DNA of 64,000 nt, taken from contig NZ_JAMXLX010000003.1 of NCBI RefSeq assembly GCF_024055605.1, positions 426,766-490,765 on the forward strand. Reading direction: 5' to 3'. Of this stretch, positions 52,450 to 59,411 are shown in pieces (positions within the stretch are counted from its first letter, which is position 1; every line of letters starts with the position of its first letter). Made by a program: the position numbers and the translations under genes. The stretch is from Ciceribacter sichuanensis (GTDB taxonomy: Bacteria; Pseudomonadota; Alphaproteobacteria; Rhizobiales; Rhizobiaceae). Under the pieces are notes generated by a model that was given only the letters and a program-made list of their open reading frames with translations, was not told where the DNA came from and ran no database searches.

Positions 52450-53067
52450 TCAATTCACGGGCGGGATTTCGGCCTCTCGGAGGCGAGCTGCGGCTACGGA
52501 GGCGCGCGCCTCGATCCGTTGGATGTACGGCGGGATGTTGGGCCAACGGCCGAGATCAATGGCAAATCCCGGCATCCAGCCAAGCACGGTAAAGAGGTAG
52601 GCGTCCGCCACAGTGAAGCTGTCGCCCATGAGGTATGGTGTCTTTCTCAACGTTGCCTCTATAAGATCGAAACGCTTGAAAAGGCGGGCTTTAAAAAGGT
52701 CCTGCACGGACTCCGGCAGGTCCTTGTTGAACAGGAGTGCCGAACCGGCGTGAATCTCGCTGGTGATGAAGTTGAGCCATTCTTGAAGACGTACCCGCGC
52801 CAGTGTGCCGTTGGCTGGAGCAAGCCCCGCCTCCGGCTTCAGGTCAGCAAGATACTGAACCAGCGCAGGTCCTTCCGTTAGCATCTCGCCGGTTTTTAGT
52901 TGGAGGGCCGCCACGTACCCCTTGGGATTTACGGCAAGGAAGTCTCCATTCTCCGATGTGCGTTTGGTGCGATTGTTCACCCGCACGAGATCATACGGCA
53001 GTCCCAATTCCTGCAAGATGATGTGAGGCGAGAACGAGCAGGTGTCAGGCGCAAAATAAAGCTTCAT
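52450..53067 (-). CDS. Glutathione S-transferase
   Basis: A 205-residue GST of the bacterial beta-like type. The N-terminal thioredoxin fold shows LYFAPDTCSFSPHIILQELG, with Cys10 as the expected glutathione-contact residue, and GEMLTEGPALVQYLAD. The C-terminal helical domain has YLMGDSFTVADAYLFTVLGW. ATG 53067 has GGAG 8 bases upstream. Divergent from a LysR gene, so probably under its control. Confidence 0.9.
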   Translation of the reverse strand: MKLYFAPDTCSFSPHIILQELGLPYDLVRVNNRTKRTSENGDFLAVNPKGYVAALQLKTGEMLTEGPALVQYLADLKPEAGLAPANGTLARVRLQEWLNFITSEIHAGSALLFNKDLPESVQDLFKARLFKRFDLIEATLRKTPYLMGDSFTVADAYLFTVLGWMPGFAIDLGRWPNIPPYIQRIEARASVAAARLREAEIPPVN

Positions 53068-53168
53068 CGGCAATCTCCGTCATAATCGGCTGTTTGGGGC
53101 GGATATTGACCCGCTAGCAGAAAGAAGACAAATTACTGGAATAGAAATCTGATATAAGTTTTACTACT

Positions 53169-54026
53169 ATGAATCTGACGCAGCTTCGCAGCCTGATCGC
53201 CGTCGCCGAAGCAGGCAGCTTTACCGCTGCTGCCGAGGCGATCGGTGTCACTCAGTCCGGCATGAGCCAAGCGCTCGCCGGGCTCGAAGAAGCGCTTGGT
53301 GTCAAGCTGCTTGTTCGGCAACGACACGGCGTCGAACTGACGGCCTTCGGTGAACGGGCGCTCGACCATGCTCGGGCTGCCTTGGCGCAGCTGGAAATGA
53401 TCCGGCAAGAGGCAGCGGAAGTCCGAGGCGAGGAAATCGGCTCGATCCGCATTGCGGCCTTTCCTAGCGTGTTCACAACAGTTCTATCGCCCCTCCTGCA
53501 CCGTTTCCGCTCGCTCCATCCCGGCATCAAGGTCGTTGCGCTGGAAACGGATGACGTAGAGGTTATCGCGTGGTTGGAGAGCGGAGCTGTTGACCTCGGT
53601 GTGGTTTTGAACCCACCCGAGGATAGCGATGCGATCCCGATCGGGCAGGACGCATGGCTCGGCGTCTTGCCTATGGGCCATCGCTTTGCAAGACGCGATA
53701 TGGTGTCCATCGCGGAGCTTGCTGCTGAACCCTTTGTTCTCGCGACAGGCGGTTGCCATGTCCATGCGCGCACGCTCACTGAAGCTGTCGGGCTGTCATT
53801 GCCAGACGTTCGGATGGAAGTGCGCGATTGGACGAGCGCCATTGCCCTCGTGCGAGAGGGTGTTGGTGTCGGCATCGTACCGGAATCGACGTTGACGGAA
53901 AAGCGGAAGGGCATCCGCACAGTAAGGCTCGATCCGCCGCTTGTTCGACGGTTCGGCCTGAAAAAATCGCCCGCTCACGAGTTATCCCGTGCATCTAGCC
54001 TCTTGATCGAAATGGTAAAGCGGTAG
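53169..54026 (+). CDS. LysR-family transcriptional regulator
   Basis: A 285-residue LysR regulator. HTH: LRSLIAVAEAGSFTAAAEAIGVTQS then QALAGLEEALGVKLLVRQR. The effector domain starts at IRIAAFPSVFTTVLSPLLHRF. It is divergent from the GST gene with 101 bases between starts. The effector is unknown. Confidence 0.9.
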   Translation: MNLTQLRSLIAVAEAGSFTAAAEAIGVTQSGMSQALAGLEEALGVKLLVRQRHGVELTAFGERALDHARAALAQLEMIRQEAAEVRGEEIGSIRIAAFPSVFTTVLSPLLHRFRSLHPGIKVVALETDDVEVIAWLESGAVDLGVVLNPPEDSDAIPIGQDAWLGVLPMGHRFARRDMVSIAELAAEPFVLATGGCHVHARTLTEAVGLSLPDVRMEVRDWTSAIALVREGVGVGIVPESTLTEKRKGIRTVRLDPPLVRRFGLKKSPAHELSRASSLLIEMVKR

Positions 54027-54029
54027 ACC

Positions 54030-54106
54030 TGTCGCGAAACTCCCAATTAAAGCGGCACTTGTTTTACTGACTTCTGCGACGTCGCAGAATAGGGAGTTTT
54101 GCGACA
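54030..54106. repeat. Inverted repeats, resolvase-site-like (right)
   Basis: TGTCGCGAAACTCCC (54030-54044) and GGGAGTTTTGCGACA (54092-54106) pair at 14 of 15 positions. A perfect palindrome, TGCGACGTCGCA, lies inside at 54075-54086. The motif is shared with 52341-52441. Together they bracket the GST/LysR pair and look like res-site subsites left by a Tn3-type transposon. Confidence 0.6.
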
Positions 54107-54254
54107 GCCGCAATGACCGCCGTTGGCGCAATGCCGACAAACGTTTGCCGTCTCAACTGGACTATAGGCTGTTTGGGACAAAAGCCGCGCCTGAGAAATC
54201 AATGTCTTCTGCTGATCAAATCCGCGCAGGTTCAATTGGGACACTGGACCGGCC
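54107..54254. other. Spacer with possible transposon scar
   Basis: No gene seen between the inverted repeats and the small leftward gene. The sequence contains repeated TTTGGGAC/TTGGGACAC-like strings near 54172 and 54238 but no open frame of interest. Confidence 0.35.
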
Positions 54255-54413
54255 TTAGAGTGCCAATTCGCCCCATACCGGTGCCGACCCCTTAATAATC
54301 ATAGCGGCCGCGATGCGATGGGCGTAGCCCCAGGCTCCCCACCGCTTGCAGCCATCGTGCTCGCAATATTGATCCTCGTGGGTGTTGTCCGGTTTCGATT
54401 TCTCGTCGCTCAT
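54255..54413 (-). CDS. Small rhizobial cysteine protein, possibly truncated
   Basis: A 52-residue protein beginning MSDEKSKPDNTHEDQYCEHDGCKRWG-A-WGY. The QYCEHDGCK-type start matches small rhizobial proteins that usually continue to a second cysteine/histidine pair near the C-terminus. Here that is replaced by AHRIAAAMIIKGSAP, so the C-terminus appears lost or frameshifted next to a transposon-like scar. ATG 54413 follows the SRAP stop by two bases with GGTGA as ribosome site. Confidence 0.65.
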   Translation of the reverse strand: MSDEKSKPDNTHEDQYCEHDGCKRWGAWGYAHRIAAAMIIKGSAPVWGELAL

Positions 54414-54415
54414 GT

Positions 54416-55129
54416 TCACCTCGGCAGGAGCATCAGCCGGTCTTCTGGCAATGGCCGTTGCAGCGTCTTGGCCGCTTCCCACGGTTCCGTCAGCCATCTT
54501 TCGACCTCGTCGGCTTCGGTGAGTAGCACAGGCATGGCCTTGCCATGGATGGGGCGCACGATCTCGTTTGGCTCGCAGGTCAGAAACGCGAACAGGTCTA
54601 TCGTGACAGGTCCTTCCTTGATCTTTCTAACGCTGGTCCATTGCGGCACCCAGATCCCGGCGAAAAACATCAATGGTTGATCGGGCCTGCGAGCGAACCA
54701 GGCATTCGGCGTGCGTCCTCCCTCCGGTTTGTTGGCGGGGTCTGGCTCTGCGAATTTGCTGACTGGTACGACACAGCGATGCTCGACGCCGAGCCACCGT
54801 GTCCAATGGCGGCTAGAAGTATTTCGAACGTTGGTTGTTCCGCCATCCGGTTCCATTTTCAGCAGTTCGTCGAAATCGAAGGACTTTCCCCTGTCGCGGA
54901 GCCTGCCGGCCCGTTTGGTCGCGGCATCGAAAAGCGCTTTTGAGGATGACGGTAGTCCCCACCGCACTCTGGCAAGTTCGCGGCCTGCCGGCGTGTTGCG
55001 CACGATCGGTGCAAGCTGATCGGGGTAGACGTCGAACGACGGCTCGAGGTTCCCAATATTGCCGACCATCGCGCGGGTTATCGCGATAATGGCCTCCTGG
55101 TTCGTCGTGACGTTGTAAAGATTGCACAT
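54416..55129 (-). CDS. SOS response-associated peptidase (SRAP/YedK/HMCES)
   Basis: A 237-residue protein that crosslinks to abasic sites in single-stranded DNA through Cys2 (MCNLYN), the residue exposed after Met removal. Other signature parts: RNTSSRHW, RCVVPVSKFAEPD (usual FYEW replaced by FAEPD), and RPIHGKAMPVLL with the catalytic His. ATG 55129. It is co-transcribed with the small cysteine protein. Often found with DNA-damage and mobile regions. Confidence 0.92.
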   Translation of the reverse strand: MCNLYNVTTNQEAIIAITRAMVGNIGNLEPSFDVYPDQLAPIVRNTPAGRELARVRWGLPSSSKALFDAATKRAGRLRDRGKSFDFDELLKMEPDGGTTNVRNTSSRHWTRWLGVEHRCVVPVSKFAEPDPANKPEGGRTPNAWFARRPDQPLMFFAGIWVPQWTSVRKIKEGPVTIDLFAFLTCEPNEIVRPIHGKAMPVLLTEADEVERWLTEPWEAAKTLQRPLPEDRLMLLPR

Positions 55130-55201
55130 CGACGCCTCCCTCTGTCAGGATTTGTTCCCGGCGGCGCACCCATACGCTTTTGGGAGGACACGCCGCCGTT
55201 C

Positions 55202-55600
55202 TTATTTCTTTTGGCAATCAAGTTCCCTTGCCATGCACGCGTGCCCAATTTCCACTTCAAGGTACTTCTGTAGCGTGCCGTACGTCTGATGCCTGGGTTC
55301 TTTGTAGTGTCGCTCGACAAGCCACCTTTGTTTCTTGCCCGACAACAAATCCCAGTACGGGCGCGCTGAAATACTACGGAGCAGTTCTTCGCCCATGCAT
55401 TTTAGGTATTCCTGCTTCTGCTCAGCAGGATCCAGCATCTTCGCTACCAGTTCTCTACAATATGTTTCCGTTTGGAGTTTTGGGAAGGGAATGTGATCGT
55501 CTTCCGCTTCGGCCCGTTCCACCGCTATTAAAGTCAGAGCGAGAATGGCTAGGCCGGTCGCGCTTGAAATGCGACGCCAGCATCGATTGGCAATGGTCAT
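55202..55600 (-). CDS. Secreted small protein with conserved cysteines
   Basis: A 132-residue protein with an N-terminal signal peptide (residues 1-32, ending VERAEAE) and four cysteines in the mature part: YCRELVAKML, YLKCMGEELL, GHACMARELDC. The pattern suggests two disulfides in the periplasm. I do not recognise the family. It sits in a leftward cluster of envelope/small genes. Confidence 0.7.
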   Translation of the reverse strand: MTIANRCWRRISSATGLAILALTLIAVERAEAEDDHIPFPKLQTETYCRELVAKMLDPAEQKQEYLKCMGEELLRSISARPYWDLLSGKKQRWLVERHYKEPRHQTYGTLQKYLEVEIGHACMARELDCQKK

Positions 55601-55612
55601 TTGGCGGCTCTC

Positions 55613-55945
55613 TTATTTACAGCTCTTGCTCATTCTGGCGTTCTCGATTGCGGTTACCTTGCCCTTGGAAACAGCAATGAGCCCTTCCTTGTCTCCACCA
55701 GCTACGCTCGACAGCGGAACGCCGACCAGGAATACGCCAAATGCATCACCGTTGGCGGCGTCCGTCTGTGCCTTGGAAAGGGCTGTAAGCTTTTGCTTCT
55801 CGGTGGCGAGTTCACGAGCGAGCGCGGCGCAATCCTGATTGCTATAGGCAGCCATCGGGATGTCAGTCGGAACAATCGCGTCCGGACGCTTTGCGCAGCC
55901 GACTGCTGCCGCAGAAATGCAGATGCCAACGAAGATCTTTTTCAT
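55613..55945 (-). CDS. Small lipoprotein
   Basis: A 110-residue lipoprotein. The signal ends AAAVG-C at residues 13-18 (lipobox-like A-V-G-C), followed by KRPDAIVPTDIPMAAYSN and a helical body (CAALARELATEKQKLTALSKAQ). ATG 55945 has AGGGG about 8 bases upstream. Similar small outer-membrane lipoproteins are frequent near rhizobial mobile elements; function unknown. Confidence 0.75.
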   Translation of the reverse strand: MKKIFVGICISAAAVGCAKRPDAIVPTDIPMAAYSNQDCAALARELATEKQKLTALSKAQTDAANGDAFGVFLVGVPLSSVAGGDKEGLIAVSKGKVTAIENARMSKSCK

Positions 55946-56043
55946 CAATTACCCCTGAGTTCCCCTGGTGATGGAGACTAGAGGCATGGTTGTGGATTCG
56001 GAAGGGGCGCAATTAAAAAAGTTACCGCCAACCCCGCCTAATG

Positions 56044-56385
56044 TCATAGTCGCTTCTCTCGCCAGATGGGTTTCTTCACCGTGCGTATTTCCACGAGTTC
56101 TCGAATGACGAGCCCGACCATCTCGTTGCCTAAGAACGTCTTGAACTCGACCACCATTTCATCGCGCTTGCCGCACTGCTCGCATCGCAGTTTTTCTCGC
56201 AGCCGGAATACATGCATGTCGCCGCCGACGACCGTCTTGATGTCGGCCGGCCTGTACAGATGGATGGTTTTGCAACGGGCACATCCGGCGCGGACAAACT
56301 GTCCCATGCCGTCAGCGTGGTCCAGTGTGGGGAGCTTTGCCTCAAGATACGGGTGCGACAGCCCGCGGTAGTTGGGAGCCGGCAT
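56044..56385 (-). CDS. Zinc-ribbon-like small protein
   Basis: A 113-residue protein with two CxxC knuckles: CARC (about residues 35-38) and CEQC (about 68-71), separated by beta strands (KTIHLYRPADIKTVVGG). A basic C-terminus (VKKPIWREKRL) suggests nucleic-acid binding. Unrecognised by family. It begins two bases after the next gene's stop. Confidence 0.7.
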   Translation of the reverse strand: MPAPNYRGLSHPYLEAKLPTLDHADGMGQFVRAGCARCKTIHLYRPADIKTVVGGDMHVFRLREKLRCEQCGKRDEMVVEFKTFLGNEMVGLVIRELVEIRTVKKPIWREKRL

Positions 56386-56387
56386 GG

Positions 56388-56594
56388 TTATTCACCACGT
56401 TCGTAGCGCGGTCTCCAGCCGCGAGACATGCCGCTACTCATTAGCCCCTCGGCCAAGGCCAGTTGTTCGCGTAGATGGCGGCAGTCTTCGATAAGAGTGG
56501 CGACGGTCGCGACAGCGTCTCCGCTATGCCACGCAATGGCGGCGGCGACCGGATCATCCTGAGGGGAGGGCGGCGGAAGTTGTTCGGGGAGCAT
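56388..56594 (-). CDS. Small hypothetical protein, head of leftward cluster
   Basis: A 68-residue protein: Pro-rich N-terminus (MLPEQLPPPSPQDDP), then a helix (AIAWHSGDAVATVATLIEDCRHLREQLALAEGL). GAGGAAA precedes ATG 56594. Overlap-free but tightly packed with the zinc-ribbon gene. Unrecognised. Confidence 0.65.
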   Translation of the reverse strand: MLPEQLPPPSPQDDPVAAAIAWHSGDAVATVATLIEDCRHLREQLALAEGLMSSGMSRGWRPRYERGE

Positions 56595-56790
56595 GAGATT
56601 TCCTCGCGTCAGATGGCTTTGAACGAAAGCGCGCCGCCACGCTTTTGTTCTTTATATGTTCTCATATTAGGAAGGAGTCAATGTATTACGTGAAGGAGTC
56701 AATCAGAGAGAGGACGATGCCTGCGAACGTCACGGCGGTAAGCAGAAGCATGAGGGTGATAGCAGTTGCGCGCATGGTCATTTCTGTGTC

Positions 56791-56801
56791 TGGACACTTT
56801 T
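56791..56801. promoter_or_regulatory. Arm-type repeat near right junction
   Basis: TGGACACTTTT, identical to 2310-2320 and inverted relative to 2274-2284. It lies about 80 bases inside the right attachment core. It supports a shared integrase-binding function at both ends. Confidence 0.6.
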
Positions 56802-56881
56802 TCTGAAAGCATAAAGAATGCGTGAAGCCCCAGTATGTCCAGAATAATCGTAAGCTATTGAAATGAATAACTTGATGTTGA

Positions 56882-56897
56882 CCGGCATGGGGCACCA
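56882..56897. repeat. Attachment-site core (right junction)
   Basis: CCGGCATGGGGCACCA, an exact copy of the tRNA-Leu 3' end (2218-2233). It lies within the reading frame of the serine recombinase gene on the other strand, where it encodes M-V-P-H-A-G. Continued into an intact tRNA-Leu, that frame would give the antisense-tRNA tail found on some rhizobial recombinases. This suggests the second element once abutted the same tRNA. Confidence 0.75.
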
Positions 56898-58414
56898 TCG
56901 ACTTTTTCGACATGTTTAAGTCTCCTAACATCTTGAATGGTGTTGATATTTGCGCGGTTCGATACCCCTCATTTCGCACATAGGACAGACGCTCTGCAAA
57001 CACCAGCTTGAGCACCGCGCGGCGGTCCTCCAGACGGGGCGAAACCCATAGTTTGTGCGGGTTTTCGAGGAAGGAAAAAGCGGTTCGATAAGTTTCGCCA
57101 AAACTTTTGAGCGGCTTGCCGCAATTGGCGATCTTTTCGCGCATCACCATCTTTTGCGACTCCAGTTCCTTGATCTTGCGCTCATAGGCTTTGACCACGG
57201 AGTCGCTTGACGCATCGACAATGCGTTCAAGCAGAGCGTCGATTTTCTTATCCATCGCGCGGATTTCGTTTTCGAGTGATTTGCCCTGCATTCCGGCGTT
57301 GGCGAGCTTCGCGTCCCACAGATCGCGGAACATCTCGAACGCCAAATGAAACAACCCTTCGGACGGTTTCAGCGTTTGCAACAGCGCCTCAAAATCGCCT
57401 TCCAACTTTTCCTTGCGGATAGATTTCCGGCTGACCGGACATTTCGGGGTGTCGCAGAGATAGTAAGGATAATGAGCGCTGCGTCCTTTCGACCAGCACG
57501 CCGTCAGCGGCTCCCCGCACGATGCACAGCAAACAAAACCACGGAGCGGGAAAGCCTCATTGAGGTCTTTGCGGGCGGGTGCTTTCGCCTTGCCGTCACG
57601 CCGTTCCTGCACGGCAAGCCAAGTCTCGAAGCTCACCAGCCCTTCATGCTTGCCCTTGAGCGGCTCCACCCCCCAATCGTCACAGGATACATATCCCGCA
57701 TAGACCGGACGCGAAAACAATTCGAAGACGCGCTCGGAATGAACCTCGCCTTTGCGATCCTTCGGCCACGCAGGCTGCGCGGCGAGATAGCGAGCGACTT
57801 CGGCAACTCCTTCGAAACGACCGGATGCAAATCCTTCCAGCACATCGGCGATGATGGTGGCGTAAGGCTCGTCACGCTCAAGCACCTTGCCGTGGCCCGA
57901 TTTACGGACGGTCTTAAATCCTATTGGACTCTTGAACGGCCAGTAGCCGTTCTGCAAACGCGCCTTCATGCGGTTGCGGGTCTGCTCCGCGTTTTTCTGC
58001 CTCTGGTGCTGTGATACGGAAGCCAGCAGGTTTTCCACGAGGATGGAGTCGGAATCGTCCCCGAACTCGATAGTGGGGCTTTTCCAGCTTGCCGCCCGCT
58101 TCGCGCAGCAGGTCCCGCAAATCCCAATGGCCGCGAATGTCACGGCTAAAACGCGAGATATCGTCGATGATGCAGATATAGCCTTCCTTGCGATGGGCTT
58201 TCAAAAACTTGATCATCGCCATCATGGCGGGGCGGCTGGCATGGCCGCCGCTCACATCGTCACGGAACACATCCACGACCTCGTAGCCTTTCATGGCCGC
58301 GTAATCGCGGCAACGCCGCTCCTGTGAGGCCAAGCCATCTCCTTCGATCCGTTGCTTGACCGAACTGACCCTGCAATAGAGGACGGCTTTTTGTGTCGGG
58401 GATGGTTTCATGGT

Positions 58415-58831
58415 CTATCGCTTTCTCCACCTGTGCGTTCCGGCATCATGGAACGCATCGGACAGGTCTTTGTCTGGTTCTGTGGGATCGTCCGAAAAGT
58501 GTATCACGGGAGGAATCCCCGTTTCATCTTTTGCCTGCGTTTCGTCCACATGGCTGCGGCATTGCTGGACGGGATCGTCCCCGAAGGCCCGATCCACGAA
58601 GCTGCGCATGATGGTGTAGAGCGACAACAGCAGTTCGGTCTTGCGATCTTCCGGCATATCGAGATGAGCGACATGCTGGCGGTATTTGTCCAGATCGACG
58701 GATAGCGGCACAGCGGCGGGCCGCACGTGTTCGGCGGCGGACAGGGCGGCGGAAGAGTGAGCAAAAATGTCCCCAACGCCGCTTTCCATGGTCTTGCTGT
58801 TCTGCCGTCTCCTCTTCTTGCTGCGCGTCAT
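58415..58831 (-). CDS. Hypothetical protein upstream of the recombinase
   Basis: A 138-residue hydrophilic protein, unrecognised. Basic N-terminus (RSKKRRRQNSK), then helices (PLSVDLDKYRQHVAHLDMPED, ELLLSLYTIMRSFVDRAFGDDPVQQC), with an acidic C-terminus. It ends 3 bases before the recombinase start, so it is co-transcribed. Possibly an accessory of integration or its regulator. Confidence 0.65.
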   Translation of the reverse strand: MTRSKKRRRQNSKTMESGVGDIFAHSSAALSAAEHVRPAAVPLSVDLDKYRQHVAHLDMPEDRKTELLLSLYTIMRSFVDRAFGDDPVQQCRSHVDETQAKDETGIPPVIHFSDDPTEPDKDLSDAFHDAGTHRWRKR

Positions 58832-58903
58832 CTGCCAACCCCATGGTCAGGCATTAAAAGAACAATACAGGAACATTATCCTAGATTGCAAGAGAATTAA
58901 TTC

Positions 58904-59398
58904 CTACATTTTCTGTCTGAACTTGTTGTCGAGGACGGTGGATTTCTCGTGGAAGATCAGATGCAGCGGATCGACCTGTTTGTGACCGCCGAGATAGCGG
59001 GCGATACGAATATCGCCCAGCGTCTTCATGCGCGAGACAAGACGTTCCTTGAGCAGGGTGGCGGCATAATCGCGGGCATCCCGGACCATATCGCGAGGCG
59101 CGGCCCAGCTTGGGACAGGATGACTGGCCTGCGGGGCGTGCCAGCGCTTGAGAATGGTCTTGGTTTCGTTGTTGTGCCAGCGCGGCGCGTGTTTGCGCAT
59201 GTGGTCGATCAGGCGGCTTTCCAGCCCGTTGATATAGCGGGCTAGAGCTTCGCCGGAGAGATCGCCGTTCACCCGTTCCGGCACGGATGGACGCCGGAGA
59301 ACGGTTCCGGTTTGGTTGGACGGCTTTTGCAGAATTCTGGACGTATCTGCGGAGGCATTGAAAATTCGGGTGAGTGAGGCATGGGGAGAGCGGGCCAT
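58904..59398 (-). CDS. Hypothetical protein following TraG
   Basis: A 164-residue basic helical protein, unrecognised: RRPSVPERVNGDLSGEALARY, HMRKHAPRWHNNETKTIL, RDARDYAATLLKERLVSRMK. ATG 59398 has AAGGA about 10 bases upstream. It lies 13 bases after the coupling protein stop. Possibly a conjugation accessory protein. Confidence 0.65.
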   Translation of the reverse strand: MARSPHASLTRIFNASADTSRILQKPSNQTGTVLRRPSVPERVNGDLSGEALARYINGLESRLIDHMRKHAPRWHNNETKTILKRWHAPQASHPVPSWAAPRDMVRDARDYAATLLKERLVSRMKTLGDIRIARYLGGHKQVDPLHLIFHEKSTVLDNKFRQKM

Positions 59399-59411
59399 GG
59401 CATGCATTCCT

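Larger units (their letters stand above)
2234..56897. mobile_element. Integrated element: prophage plus cargo, in tRNA-Leu
   Basis: Bounded by the 16-bp direct repeat (2218-2233 and 56882-56897). The tyrosine integrase lies at the tRNA-proximal end. The sequence TGGACACTTTT occurs 76 bases inside the left core and about 80 bases inside the right core, and an inverted copy lies at 2274-2284, which fits integrase arm-type sites. Phage genes occupy 2.3-42.7 kb and mixed cargo fills the rest. An alternative is that the phage proper once ended near 42.7 kb and the cargo arrived later; a decayed integrase at 43.9-44.2 kb suggests some nesting. Confidence 0.65.
56686..58411 (-). pseudogene. Large serine recombinase, frameshifted
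   Basis: Two overlapping frames together make one large serine integrase. N-terminal part (58411 leftward): AVLYCRVSSVKQ with catalytic Ser about residue 16, DDISRFSRD, then WDLRDLLREAGGKLE. C-terminal part: ESPTIEFGDDSDS (with K at the join), ARLQNGYWPFKSPIGF (recombinase domain), CCASCGEPL...CDTPKC zinc ribbon, then a coiled coil. A single extra base in the A/T run 58080-58083 separates them. The last residues after MVPHAG are encoded beyond the attachment core, in the neighbouring element. It may be a real mutation or a homopolymer error. Confidence 0.82.
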
